A DNA stretch of 64,000 nucleotides, taken from NCBI GenBank assembly GCA_023954475.1, contig JAMLHW010000004.1:186001-250000 (forward strand). Reading direction: 5' to 3'. Below are positions 36,662 through 44,933 of the stretch, one piece after another. The notes beneath the pieces were generated by a model. That model was not told where the DNA came from, ran no database searches, and saw only the letters and a list, made by a program, of their open reading frames with translations. Every line of letters begins with the position of its first letter. Positions within the stretch are counted from its first letter, which is position 1. The translations under genes were made by a program, and so were the position numbers. This DNA comes from Anaerolineae bacterium (GTDB taxonomy: Bacteria > Chloroflexota > Anaerolineae > Promineifilales > Promineifilaceae).

Positions 36662-38161
36662 ATGGCACAAATTTCAACACCTCCCGGAATTGAACTCAGC
36701 ACTGCAACGCATACTTTTCTCGATCAACCGCAACAGCTTTTCATTGATGGTACCTGGACGAATGCCGCATCGGGCGAAACCTTTGACACGATCAACCCTG
36801 CTACCGGTGAATTGCTGGCACGTGTCCCGTTAGCCGACGCGTCTGACGTCGATCAGGCCGTCGCAGCAGCACGCGCCGCGCTTGCGGGTAAGTGGGGCCA
36901 AATCAATGGTGAGCAGCGTGCCCAGCAGTTATGGAGAATTGCTGATCTGCTCGACGCGAATGTCGATCATCTGGCGGAAATCGAGACACTGGACAACGGC
37001 AAACCTTTTCGCGTCAGTCGTTACGATGTGATTTTTGCTGCGCGACATTTCCGCTATTATGCAGGCTGGGCAGGCAAGCTGGAAGGCAGCACCGTTCCTG
37101 TTTCGATTCCCAACCAGTTCGTCTATACACGCCGCGAGCCAATGGGTGTCGTCGGCTTAATCATTCCGTGGAACTTTCCGCTGCTGATGGCAGCATGGAA
37201 ATTGGCACCGGCACTGGCGGCAGGCAACACAACAATATTGAAGCCGGCAGAACAGACGCCGCTTTCCGCGTTGCGCCTGGGTGTACTGCTACAAGAAGCC
37301 GGGTTGCCGGACGGGGTAGTCAATATCGTGACGGGTCCCGGCCTGCCTACGGGCGCTGCGATCACAGAGCATATGGACGTAGATAAGGTGGCGTTTACGG
37401 GATCGACGGCCATCGGCCGAAAAGTCATGGCTGCCGCTGCCAACTCCAATCTAAAACGCATCAGTCTCGAACTCGGCGGTAAATCGCCCAACGTCATTTT
37501 TGCCGACGCTGACATCACCAATGCCGCCAAAGGCGCAGCGTGGGCCGTATTTAGCACCGCCGGACAGGAATGTGTCGCCGGCTCGCGCCTTTTCGTCGAA
37601 CGCGCCGTTTATGATCAAGTACTCGACGGCCTGACACTACAGGCCGAACGCATCCGCGTCGGCAACGGCTTCGACAAAGTCCACGTCGGCCCCATCATCA
37701 CTGAAACACAACTCGACCGCGTCATGAGCTACATCGAGAGCGGCAAAGCGAGCGGCGCTCAAGTTGTCAGCGGTGGCGAGCGGCTCGGCGACGAACTGGC
37801 AAACGGTTATTTCTTGCGTCCGACCATTTTCGCCCATGAAGACGATTCGCTGGACATCGTCCGCGAGGAAATTTTCGGTCCGGTTGTTGCCGTGACGCCA
37901 TTTGACGATTGGGATGAGCTGGTTAGCCGCGCCAATACAACCGAATACGGTCTGGCCGCCGGCGTTTGGACACGCGATGTCGCCAAAGCGCACCGTTTCG
38001 CCCACGCCGTGCAGGCAGGTACAGTCTGGATCAATGGCTATGGTCTCTTTGATGCCGCCGCTCCGTTCGGGGGATACAAACAAAGTGGTTTCGGCCGAGA
38101 GATGGGCAAAGAAGCCCTCGAACTGTATACACAGGTCAAAACCGTCTGGGTTGGGGTGTAG
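36662..38161 (+). CDS. NAD(P)-dependent aldehyde dehydrogenase
   Basis: 499 residues from ATG 36662, preceded by AGAGGA; a TTG at 36644 is in frame. Clear ALDH motifs: 'IIPWNFPLLMAAWKLAPALA', 'LELGGKSPNVIFADAD' with the general-base Glu, and the catalytic Cys in 'STAGQECVAGSRLF'. 'EEIFGPVVAVTPFD' and 'PFGGYKQSGFGREMG' follow. The closest groups are phenylacetaldehyde, betaine-aldehyde and related dehydrogenases. Being upstream of the paa cluster, oxidation of phenylacetaldehyde to phenylacetate is attractive but not shown. It is not PaaZ, since no hydratase domain is present. Confidence 0.9.
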   Translation: MAQISTPPGIELSTATHTFLDQPQQLFIDGTWTNAASGETFDTINPATGELLARVPLADASDVDQAVAAARAALAGKWGQINGEQRAQQLWRIADLLDANVDHLAEIETLDNGKPFRVSRYDVIFAARHFRYYAGWAGKLEGSTVPVSIPNQFVYTRREPMGVVGLIIPWNFPLLMAAWKLAPALAAGNTTILKPAEQTPLSALRLGVLLQEAGLPDGVVNIVTGPGLPTGAAITEHMDVDKVAFTGSTAIGRKVMAAAANSNLKRISLELGGKSPNVIFADADITNAAKGAAWAVFSTAGQECVAGSRLFVERAVYDQVLDGLTLQAERIRVGNGFDKVHVGPIITETQLDRVMSYIESGKASGAQVVSGGERLGDELANGYFLRPTIFAHEDDSLDIVREEIFGPVVAVTPFDDWDELVSRANTTEYGLAAGVWTRDVAKAHRFAHAVQAGTVWINGYGLFDAAAPFGGYKQSGFGREMGKEALELYTQVKTVWVGV

Positions 38162-38170
38162 AAGATAGAC

Positions 38171-39166
38171 ATGAGCCACAAAAAAGGTCAAGAGCAAACA
38201 CTCGACGCCAAAAAAGCTGAATACAATCGGCCGTATCTGGGTGATGAACTGATCGAAAACGAAGAATTCGCCGCCATTTTTCGCCAACGAGCCTATGCCA
38301 TGCGCCACGATGCGCGCGAGTTAAGGGCACAGGGAATTACACTGGGGCCATTTCTGGAAATCGGTGCTGGCAACGTCCAGCGCAGCGCCATGTTGATGAA
38401 TGAATTTGGCGTCGACGGCGTTGCCACCGAGATCAGCTTCAAATCGCTCAAAAACGCGCAGCATGTCTATACCTTGCTCGATTTCGAGTCAGGCCCCTTG
38501 TTGATATGCTGCGATGCGCACCACATTCCGTTCTTGCCCAATACATTTGCCTTCGTCTTCGCTTATCAAACATTGCACCACTTCGACGATTTGCGGCCGA
38601 TTATTGCTGAATGTCATCGAGTTTTGGCGCGACACGGCCACTTCTTCTTCGACGAAGAACCGGTGGATAGCTGGGTGCGGCGCATGGCACGCGGCAACCG
38701 CATGTTGTCGCATCCGCCCACACGCGCACAAGCGCTGGCAATGAAAATCGGTGTGGAAAAATTGTTCTGGGATGACGGCGAACACGAACGGTCGCAGGGC
38801 ATCACCGAGGCACGCTTTGACATCGACGAGTGGCGCGAATTTTTGCGACCGTTCAAGGTTGAATCGGTGGTTGTCAATCGCAAATTGAAATTGCGATCAG
38901 ACTTATACAAACCGGCGCTTACAGCGTTTTTGTCCAGTTTGACAGGCGGGAACATTCGCGGACTATGCCGCAAAGATAACGGCAGGCCGGTCACGCAACC
39001 TTTCCGCGAACGGCTGATGTGTGTCGATTGCCAGTCTGATGGATTGATGATGCAGGAAACGTATATCGTCTGCCCCAACTGTGTTCGCCATTACCCAATT
39101 GAAGACGGCATTGCCAGTATGCTGCCGTTGGAAGTGGCCCAATATGTCGCGGCACCGATCAATTGA
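38171..39166 (+). CDS. SAM-dependent methyltransferase with C-terminal zinc-ribbon-like domain
   Basis: A protein of 331 residues. The class I methyltransferase part shows motif I 'FLEIGAGNVQRSA', 'VFAYQTLHHFDDLRPII' and 'GHFFFDEEP'. The last 60 residues carry four cysteines in 'MCVDCQSDG' and 'IVCPNCVRHYPIEDGI', a Trm112-like metal-binding pattern. The substrate is unknown. It starts 10 bp after the ALDH stop and ends 17 bp before paaG, so it is part of the same transcription unit. Confidence 0.85.
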   Translation: MSHKKGQEQTLDAKKAEYNRPYLGDELIENEEFAAIFRQRAYAMRHDARELRAQGITLGPFLEIGAGNVQRSAMLMNEFGVDGVATEISFKSLKNAQHVYTLLDFESGPLLICCDAHHIPFLPNTFAFVFAYQTLHHFDDLRPIIAECHRVLARHGHFFFDEEPVDSWVRRMARGNRMLSHPPTRAQALAMKIGVEKLFWDDGEHERSQGITEARFDIDEWREFLRPFKVESVVVNRKLKLRSDLYKPALTAFLSSLTGGNIRGLCRKDNGRPVTQPFRERLMCVDCQSDGLMMQETYIVCPNCVRHYPIEDGIASMLPLEVAQYVAAPIN

Positions 39167-39182
39167 TTACAGGATAGATAGT

Positions 39183-39971
39183 ATGGAAGCAGAAGCGGTT
39201 GTTTTACAGGAATTGACCGACGGCGTTTTAACAGTGACGTTGAATCGGCCGAATAAATACAACGCCCTCAACTACACCGTAGCCAGCGAAATCACGACAA
39301 TCTGCAAGCAAGCCGGTCGCGACACAGCGATTCGCTGCATCGTCATTACCGGTGCGGGTAAAGGGTTTTGCGCCGGTCAGGATTTAACCGAAGTCGAGGA
39401 TCGCGGTGACAACTTCTCCTTCCGCGACCATTTACTGCGCGGCTACAACCGCATGGTTATCGCCATGCGATCATTGGAAAAACCGATCATCGTCGCCGTC
39501 AACGGGGCGTGTGCCGGGGCCGGTCTCGGTCTGGCACTGGCGGGCGACATCCGCATCGCCTCCGACCGCGCCAGGTTTCTCACTGCATTCATCGGCATCG
39601 GCCTCGCACCAGACAGCGGCGTCAGCTACTGGCTGCCGCGTCTCATCGGCCCGGCACGCGCCGCCGAAATGTTGTTCACCAATGACATCATCGATGGCAT
39701 GACGGCGGCCGAATACGGCCTCGTCAACCGCTGTGTGCCGCACGACGAGTTGATGCACGAGGCAATGGCGCTGGCGCAACGACTGGCCGATGGCCCCACG
39801 CATGCGATCGGCGTCACCAAACGGGCATTGAATAAATCACTTGGCGTCACATTTGCGGAACAAGTCGATTACGAGGCGTATTTGCAGGATGTGGCAGGGA
39901 AATCGGCCGAATACAAGGAAGGTGTCACCGCCTTCCGCGAAAAGCGCAAGCCCAACTACCATTCAACGTAG
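39183..39971 (+). CDS. paaG: Enoyl-CoA hydratase/isomerase, PaaG-like
   Basis: 262 residues from ATG 39183. Crotonase-fold motifs: 'LNRPNKYNALNYTV', 'GAGKGFCAGQDLTEV' (oxyanion hole), 'VNGACAGAGLGLALAGDIRI' (oxyanion hole), and 'IGLAPDSGVSYWLPRLIGPA' with the catalytic Asp. This pattern is that of PaaG, which isomerises 1,2-epoxyphenylacetyl-CoA to the oxepin form after the PaaABC(D)E step. Clustering with paaH and paaABCD supports the call. The stop codon TAG is provided by a GTAGG repeat (39968-39992). Confidence 0.9.
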   Translation: MEAEAVVLQELTDGVLTVTLNRPNKYNALNYTVASEITTICKQAGRDTAIRCIVITGAGKGFCAGQDLTEVEDRGDNFSFRDHLLRGYNRMVIAMRSLEKPIIVAVNGACAGAGLGLALAGDIRIASDRARFLTAFIGIGLAPDSGVSYWLPRLIGPARAAEMLFTNDIIDGMTAAEYGLVNRCVPHDELMHEAMALAQRLADGPTHAIGVTKRALNKSLGVTFAEQVDYEAYLQDVAGKSAEYKEGVTAFREKRKPNYHST

Positions 39972-39992
39972 GATGGAATGGCATTCCGTCCC
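39968..39992. repeat. REP-like hairpin overlapping the paaG stop codon
   Basis: gtaggatggaat-ggc-attccgtccc is a variant of the gtagggcggaat-ggc-attccgccc hairpin in the RAYT array 37 kb away. It has a 9 bp stem with one G-U pair. Its GTAGG contains the paaG stop TAG. Confidence 0.85.
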
Positions 39993-40006
39993 AACTGGAG
40001 CACCCC

Positions 40007-40297
40007 ATGAAACTAATCGCCCTGTACAAACAACCGGAGGATATCGACACATTTGAACGGGAATACGCCCACCACGTCGAACTGGTCGCAGCAATTCCCG
40101 GTCTGGAAAGCACGACGATAACCCGTTTTTCGCGCACATTGGCCGGCGATGGCTTCTACTTGATGGCGGAAATGGCCTTTCCCGACAACGACACATTCAA
40201 AGCAGCGATGCGCAGCCCGGAAATGGGTGCAGTCGGCGCGGATATACAGCGGTTTGCCGGTCATCTGATGACACTGCTGATCGGCAGCAGCGGGTAG
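40007..40297 (+). CDS. EthD-family small protein
   Basis: A protein of 96 residues with the EthD ferredoxin-like fold pattern: 'MKLIALYKQPEDIDTFEREY' and 'HHVELVAAIPGLESTTITR'. EthD-type proteins often sit in degradation clusters as accessory factors or small isomerases. Here the gene lies between paaG and paaH, with only 4 bp to the latter, so it is co-translated with phenylacetate genes. Its reaction is not known. Confidence 0.83.
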   Translation: MKLIALYKQPEDIDTFEREYAHHVELVAAIPGLESTTITRFSRTLAGDGFYLMAEMAFPDNDTFKAAMRSPEMGAVGADIQRFAGHLMTLLIGSSG

Positions 40298-40301
40298 GCT
40301 C

Positions 40302-41150
40302 ATGAACACGATTGCCGTCATCGGTTCCGGCACGATGGGCGCAGGCATCGCCCAGGCTGCCTCCCTGGCCGACTACGAGGTCATCCTCTACGACTTGAAC
40401 GACGACATTTTGCAAGCGGCATTGCAGCGCATTCGCGCATCAATTAACAAAGGGGTGGCACGCGGCAAGACACTGCCGACCGTTGCTGAACGGGCCAAAG
40501 CTGCGTTCACACTCACGACAAGCCTGGAACGATGCGCTTCGGCCGATTTGGTCATCGAAGCCGCACCGGAAAAACTGGACCTCAAACGCACCATTTTTGC
40601 CACACTGGATGCTGTTGCACCGCAACACACCATTCTCGCCAGCAACACCTCCAGCCTGAGCATCAGCGCCATTGCCGCCGCCACACAGCGCCCCGACCGC
40701 GTCATCGGTCTCCACTTCTTCAACCCGGCACACATCATGAAACTGGTCGAAATCATTTGCGGCGACCAGACCAGCGACGAAACGGTCGCTGCTGGCACGG
40801 CATTCGCTGAGCAGGCCGGCAAAACCGTGGTGCTGTGCAAGGACACGCCCGCCTTCATCGTCAATCGCGTCGCACGTCCATTTTACGGCGAGGCATTGCG
40901 CATGTTAGGCGAAGAAATCGCCGATGCCGCCACCATCGACAAGTTGATCCGCTCCGCCGGGTTCCGCATGGGACCGTTTGAACTGATAGACTTGATCGGC
41001 TGCGATGTCAATCTGGCCGTGACACAGTCGGTTTACGACGCCTATTTCCAGGAACCGCGCTATCGTCCGCACCCGATTCAGCGCCGCATGGTCGAAAGCG
41101 GTCGTCTGGGTCGCAAGAGTGGTCGCGGCTTTTACGAGTACAAGTCGTAA
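40302..41150 (+). CDS. paaH: 3-hydroxyacyl-CoA dehydrogenase, PaaH-like
   Basis: A protein of 282 residues. The N-terminal NAD site is 'IAVIGSGTMGAGIAQAA', followed by 'VIEAAPEKLDLK', 'ASNTSSLSISAIA' and the catalytic His segment 'VIGLHFFNPAHIMKLVEI'. The C-terminal dimerisation domain ends in 'GRKSGRGFYEYKS'. In the phenylacetate route the enzyme oxidises 3-hydroxyadipyl-CoA to 3-oxoadipyl-CoA, the substrate of the PaaJ thiolase. Its neighbours support this role over general 3-hydroxybutyryl-CoA metabolism. Confidence 0.9.
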   Translation: MNTIAVIGSGTMGAGIAQAASLADYEVILYDLNDDILQAALQRIRASINKGVARGKTLPTVAERAKAAFTLTTSLERCASADLVIEAAPEKLDLKRTIFATLDAVAPQHTILASNTSSLSISAIAAATQRPDRVIGLHFFNPAHIMKLVEIICGDQTSDETVAAGTAFAEQAGKTVVLCKDTPAFIVNRVARPFYGEALRMLGEEIADAATIDKLIRSAGFRMGPFELIDLIGCDVNLAVTQSVYDAYFQEPRYRPHPIQRRMVESGRLGRKSGRGFYEYKS

Positions 41151-41160
41151 GTTAATTGGT

Positions 41161-41230
41161 TTGTTGGATGGTTGGTTGGAAGAAAACCATTTTATCCAAC
41201 CAACTACCAAACTATCCACCTATCCAACCA
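41161..41230. repeat. Imperfect inverted repeat of GGTTGG/CCAACC blocks
   Basis: ttggatggttggttggaag faces tatccaaccaactaccaaac and a further tatccaaccatc. It fills the 90 bp between paaH and the paaH-like gene and could form a large hairpin in the mRNA. Confidence 0.6.
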
Positions 41231-41240
41231 TCTTTACGTT

Positions 41241-41996
41241 ATGAAAATCATCATCGCCGGTGAAAATCCCTTTGTCGAGACCGTTTATCACCTGTGTGAC
41301 GCGTCCGGACACGTGGTTGACGCGTATCTGGTCGAAAACTTCATGCAGGCAGTGCAGAGCGGCTATATTATCGAAAATCTGACCGACGCGGATGTTGTCA
41401 TCGAACTGCATCACGAATCCCCTGCGGCCAAAAACGAATTGCTGCTGCTGTTGGCCGATGTCGTGCCGCAGAATGCGCTGATTTTGACCTCGGCGCTGGC
41501 GACGAGTACGACGCAGGCAGCGAGCTGGGTACCGCGTCCGGAGCGGGTGATCGGTTTTGGCGTGCTGCCGCCGTTTGAGGAAGGTGGGCTGGTGGAGTTG
41601 GCGTTGGGACTGAATTCGGCCGAATCCACTCTCACCCGCGCCCAATCATTCTGGGAATCAGTCGGCATGACGCCCGTCGTCGTCAAGGACAGCGTCGGCC
41701 TCGTGCGCGCCCGTATCGTTTGCTGCATTATCAACGAAGCAGCGACGGCGCTGCAGGAAGGCATCGCTACACCGGCAGACATCGATCAAGGGATGAAGCT
41801 CGGTACCAATTATCCGCACGGGCCGTTGCGCTGGGCCGATTATCTCGGCATCGACACTGTGCTCGGCGTGATGCGCGGCCTTTATGACGAGTGGCAGGAA
41901 GATCGCTATCGTCCTGCGCCGTTGTTGCGTCACATGGTCATGGCGGGTCGTCTCGGCCGAAAAACCGGGCGCGGCTTCTACGAATACGATTCATAA
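41241..41996 (+). CDS. Degenerate 3-hydroxyacyl-CoA dehydrogenase paralogue
   Basis: 251 residues from ATG 41241. The C-terminal domain aligns well with the neighbouring PaaH: 'DSVGLVRARIVCCIINEAAT', 'PHGPLRWADYLGID' and 'GRLGRKTGRGFYEYDS'. The N-terminal part has lost the GxGxxG NAD-binding motif ('IIIAGENPFVETVYHL'). The catalytic His segment HFFNP is replaced by 'IGFGVLPPFEEGGLVELAL'. It is therefore unlikely to be a normal dehydrogenase. It may be a structural partner of PaaH or have a new function. The reading frame is intact with normal composition, so it is not a decaying pseudogene. Confidence 0.82.
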   Translation: MKIIIAGENPFVETVYHLCDASGHVVDAYLVENFMQAVQSGYIIENLTDADVVIELHHESPAAKNELLLLLADVVPQNALILTSALATSTTQAASWVPRPERVIGFGVLPPFEEGGLVELALGLNSAESTLTRAQSFWESVGMTPVVVKDSVGLVRARIVCCIINEAATALQEGIATPADIDQGMKLGTNYPHGPLRWADYLGIDTVLGVMRGLYDEWQEDRYRPAPLLRHMVMAGRLGRKTGRGFYEYDS

Positions 41997-42130
41997 TGCA
42001 ATCTGGCCTAATCGTGCCAGATGAATGGTCATGTACCGATAGATTGAGATTGGAATGTCGTCGATTTCTTGCGCTACTGCCCTGCAATTTGCTACCCTAC
42101 ATATAACACAACTTACTGGATAGGATCAAA

Positions 42131-43066
42131 ATGGAAGCGACACAAACCTATGACGCGCAATTAGCCGAATTTGAAGGCCGCATTGCTCGCGGCGAAAAGA
42201 TTGAACCGGGCGACTGGATGCCCGAAGCTTACCGCAAACAGCTGATCCGCATGATTTCGCAACACGCCCATAGCGAAATCGTCGGCATGTTGCCCGAAGG
42301 CAAATACATTCCTCACGCTCCGTCTCTGCGTCGCAAAATGGTGTTAATTGCCAAAGTGCAGGATGAAGCCGGACACGGTCAATACCTCTACCACGCCGCC
42401 GAAACACTCGGCGCGACGCGCGAAGAAATGATCGACGCCCTGCTCACCGGCAAAGCCAAATACTCCAGCGTTTTCAACTACCCCACGCTGACCTGGGCCG
42501 ACATCGGCATGATCGGTTGGCTGGTCGATGGCGCAGCGATCAAAAACCAGTTGATGCTCTCGCACGCATCCTACGGACCGTATTCGCGGGCAATGGTACG
42601 CATCTGCGCCGAAGAGACATTCCACTACAAGCAAGGCATGGAGATGATCGTCCACTACGCCACCAACGGCACCTCGCGGCAGCGCACAATGGCGCAGGAC
42701 GCACTCAACCGCTGGTGGTGGCCGTCGCTGATGATGTTCGGTCCGCACGACAGCGATTCGCCCAACAGCGCCCAGTTGATTCGTTGGGGCATCAAAACGA
42801 AGACCAACGATGAATTGCGCAATGAATTTGTGACCGAAATGGTGGAACAGTTCAACGCTATCGGCTTGACTGTGCCCGATCCCGATATGGTCTACGACGC
42901 TGAGCGTGAACAATGGATTCACGGCCCCATCGACTGGGACGAATTCTGGCAGGTAGTGCGCGGCAACGGCCCGATGAATGCCGAACGGCTGGCAGCGCGG
43001 CGCAAGGCGCACGACGACGGCTTGTGGGTGCGCGAGGCGCTGGTCGCTTTCGCCCAAAGGGCTTGA
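42131..43066 (+). CDS. paaA: Phenylacetyl-CoA epoxidase catalytic subunit PaaA
   Basis: A protein of 311 residues, as usual for PaaA. Both di-iron ExxH motifs are visible: '[17 protein letters not shown]' and '[17 protein letters not shown]'. '[17 protein letters not shown]' and '[14 protein letters not shown]' are also family hallmarks. With PaaC it forms the core that epoxidises the aromatic ring of phenylacetyl-CoA using O2 and electrons from a reductase. A TATAAC hexamer in 'ctacatataacacaac' about 30 nt upstream may be part of a promoter. An inverted repeat begins at its stop codon. Confidence 0.96.
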   Translation: MEATQTYDAQLAEFEGRIARGEKIEPGDWMPEAYRKQLIRMISQHAHSEIVGMLPEGKYIPHAPSLRRKMVLIAKVQDEAGHGQYLYHAAETLGATREEMIDALLTGKAKYSSVFNYPTLTWADIGMIGWLVDGAAIKNQLMLSHASYGPYSRAMVRICAEETFHYKQGMEMIVHYATNGTSRQRTMAQDALNRWWWPSLMMFGPHDSDSPNSAQLIRWGIKTKTNDELRNEFVTEMVEQFNAIGLTVPDPDMVYDAEREQWIHGPIDWDEFWQVVRGNGPMNAERLAARRKAHDDGLWVREALVAFAQRA

Positions 43067-43127
43067 TTTCGGATTTTGGATGTCGGATTTCGGAGCGTCT
43101 TGCCGAAATCCCAAATCCGAAATCCCA
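43065..43127. repeat. Inverted repeat between paaA and paaB
   Basis: gatttcggattttgga-tgtcggatttcgg faces ccgaaatcccaaatccgaaa with a 9 nt loop. The left arm starts inside the paaA stop codon region and the right arm ends 9 nt before the paaB ATG. It can form a long hairpin inside the operon mRNA and is related to the element at 1413-1437. Confidence 0.75.
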
Positions 43128-43136
43128 TATCACATT

Positions 43137-43682
43137 ATGGACACACAATGGCCTCGCTACGAGGTGTTTAAACAAGATACGCCCAATAAACCGCACCAGG
43201 CGGTCGGATCGGTACATGCGCCGGACGATAACATGGCGCTGCAAATGGCGCGGGATGTCTTTGTGCGTCGGCCGAAATGCCATCATTTATGGGTCGTTCC
43301 AGCCGATGCCATTCTAATGGTAACAGCGCAGGAGTTAGAAAAGGGTCTGGATTCGGCCGAACCCGATTCCGCACCGCAACCATTCCACGTTTTCCGCAAA
43401 GACAACCAGCGCCGCTCAATGACTTACGTCGATCACGTCGGCACAATTAACGCCACATCGGCGCACGCAGCGTTGAAAGCAGCACGGGAAGAATACGGCG
43501 ACGACGCTTTCGTCTGGTGGATCGTGCCCGACAGCGCCGTCATCACCAGCGACGACGTGCCGGTCGAAAGCTGGTTTGCCCCTGCACTGGAAAAGACATA
43601 TCGCCATCAGTCAGCATACGGCTTTGTCCATCCGCAGCGACAAGGGCGACGACGTAGCCAATCCGTAGAGAGTGAGGCGTGA
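43137..43682 (+). CDS. paaB: PaaB, tandem-domain form
   Basis: 181 residues from ATG 43137, nearly twice the usual length of about 95. Two PaaB-like units can be read: 'WPRYEVFKQDTPNKPHQAVG' to 'ARDVFVRRPKCHHLWVVPAD', and 'FHVFRKDNQRRSMTYVDHVG' to 'AAREEYGDDAFVWWIVPDSA'. PaaB is the small subunit that bridges PaaA-PaaC heterodimers; a fused dimer could replace the PaaB homodimer. The stop overlaps the region just before paaC, and all four paaABCD genes are closely spaced. Confidence 0.9.
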   Translation: MDTQWPRYEVFKQDTPNKPHQAVGSVHAPDDNMALQMARDVFVRRPKCHHLWVVPADAILMVTAQELEKGLDSAEPDSAPQPFHVFRKDNQRRSMTYVDHVGTINATSAHAALKAAREEYGDDAFVWWIVPDSAVITSDDVPVESWFAPALEKTYRHQSAYGFVHPQRQGRRRSQSVESEA

Positions 43683-43684
43683 CG

Positions 43685-44437
43685 ATGGAACCGCAATTGC
43701 AGCAGGCCCTCATCAATCGGCTGTTGGCAGTGGCCGACGATGAACTGATTCTCGGCCATCGCAACGCCGAATGGACCGGTCACGCGCCAATTCTCGAAGA
43801 AGACATCGCCCTCGCCAACATCGCTCAGGACGAACTCGGTCACGCCGTATTGCTCTACGGCATCGTGGCAGATTTGGGCGGTGATGACGCCGATACGCTG
43901 GCGATGTTCCGCGACGCTGACGCGTTCCGCAACGTGCAACTGGTCGAACTGCCGAAAGGGGACTGGGCGTTCACCATGGTGCGTCAATTTTTGTACGATG
44001 CGTACGAATTGGCGCTGCATCAACGGCTGCGTGAGAGTGCTTTTCGGCCGATTGCCGACGCCAGTGCCAAAATCCTGCAGGAAGAAATCTACCATTTACG
44101 CCACAGTCACGCCTGGGTGGAGCGACTCGGCCTGGGCACGTCTGAGTCCAATAGGCGGATGCAAGCGGCATTGGATACATTATGGCCATATGTGGGGCAG
44201 CTTTTCGTCGAATCGGCCGATGCAGAGATACTCGTCAAAGCCGATTATTTTCCCGCGCTAGCCTCAGTGCAAGCCCATTGGGAGCAAATCGTCATCCCAC
44301 ATCTGGAAGCATCCGGTTTGGTTGTGCCCGACACAGCGCCGATTGACGCGCCACGCACGGTGCACACCGCCCACCTCGATGCGTTGCTGGCCGACATGCA
44401 ACTGGTGGCGCGATCCGACCCGGAAGCAACGTGGTGA
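43685..44437 (+). CDS. paaC: Phenylacetyl-CoA epoxidase structural subunit PaaC
   Basis: 250 residues from ATG 43685, with GTGAGG upstream; a GTG at 43679 overlapping the paaB stop is the alternative. It shows the ferritin-like ExxH pair of PaaC: 'IAQDELGHAVLLYGI' and 'ILQEEIYHLRHSHAWVERLG'. 'DELILGHRNAEWTGHAPILE' is typical. PaaC pairs with PaaA, does not bind a functional di-iron centre in known complexes, and helps form the substrate channel. Confidence 0.95.
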   Translation: MEPQLQQALINRLLAVADDELILGHRNAEWTGHAPILEEDIALANIAQDELGHAVLLYGIVADLGGDDADTLAMFRDADAFRNVQLVELPKGDWAFTMVRQFLYDAYELALHQRLRESAFRPIADASAKILQEEIYHLRHSHAWVERLGLGTSESNRRMQAALDTLWPYVGQLFVESADAEILVKADYFPALASVQAHWEQIVIPHLEASGLVVPDTAPIDAPRTVHTAHLDALLADMQLVARSDPEATW

Positions 44438-44444
44438 GAGAACG

Positions 44445-44933
44445 ATGATCAACGACTTATCGGCCGAAACCATCTACAACGCCCTCAACGAGGTGATGGA
44501 TCCAGAAATTCCTGTCGTCTCGTTAGTCGAAATGGGCATCATCCGCCATGTTGCTGTTAAGGACAGCGCTGTGACCGTGACGATGACACCGACCTTCTCC
44601 GGCTGTCCGGCGCTGATCGAGATGCAGACCTTGATCCGCGACAAAGTCCGTGAGCTTGGCGCAGACAATGTGCACGTCGAAACAGCGATTGCGCCGCCGT
44701 GGAGCAGTGACTGGATCACCGACGAGGGACGGCGCAAGCTGAAGCAATTTGGGCTCGCTCCGCCACAAGCGCACGGCGGCAATGTCGTCATGACTTTCTT
44801 CGACCCGGTTGCCTGTCCGCGCTGCGACGGCACCGACACGACGCTGAAAAACAGCTTCGGTTCGACATTGTGCCGTGCCATCTGGTATTGTAATTCGTGT
44901 CAGGACGCATTTGAGCAGTTCAAGTCCCTTTGA
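44445..44933 (+). CDS. paaD: PaaD, MIP18/DUF59 protein with C-terminal zinc domain
   Basis: 162 residues from ATG 44445. The DUF59 core is 'LNEVMDPEIPVVSLVEMGII' with 'TPTFSGCPALIEMQ'. The C-terminal 55 residues carry four Cys in 'CPRCDGTDT' and 'YCNSCQDAFEQF', typical of PaaD. PaaD is thought to help mature an Fe-S or di-iron centre of the epoxidase system. Its presence is notable since the Fe-S reductase PaaE is not encoded nearby. The last 23 nt overlap the next gene if that starts at TTG 44911. Confidence 0.95.
   Translation: MINDLSAETIYNALNEVMDPEIPVVSLVEMGIIRHVAVKDSAVTVTMTPTFSGCPALIEMQTLIRDKVRELGADNVHVETAIAPPWSSDWITDEGRRKLKQFGLAPPQAHGGNVVMTFFDPVACPRCDGTDTTLKNSFGSTLCRAIWYCNSCQDAFEQFKSL

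Noticed and set aside
36662-38161. PaaZ (oxepin-CoA hydrolase/aldehyde dehydrogenase)
   Set aside because: The protein is a plain ALDH of 499 residues with no fused hydratase domain.
41241-41996. Pseudogene call for the degenerate dehydrogenase
   Set aside because: The frame is intact, codon style matches the neighbours, and the C-terminal domain is well conserved.
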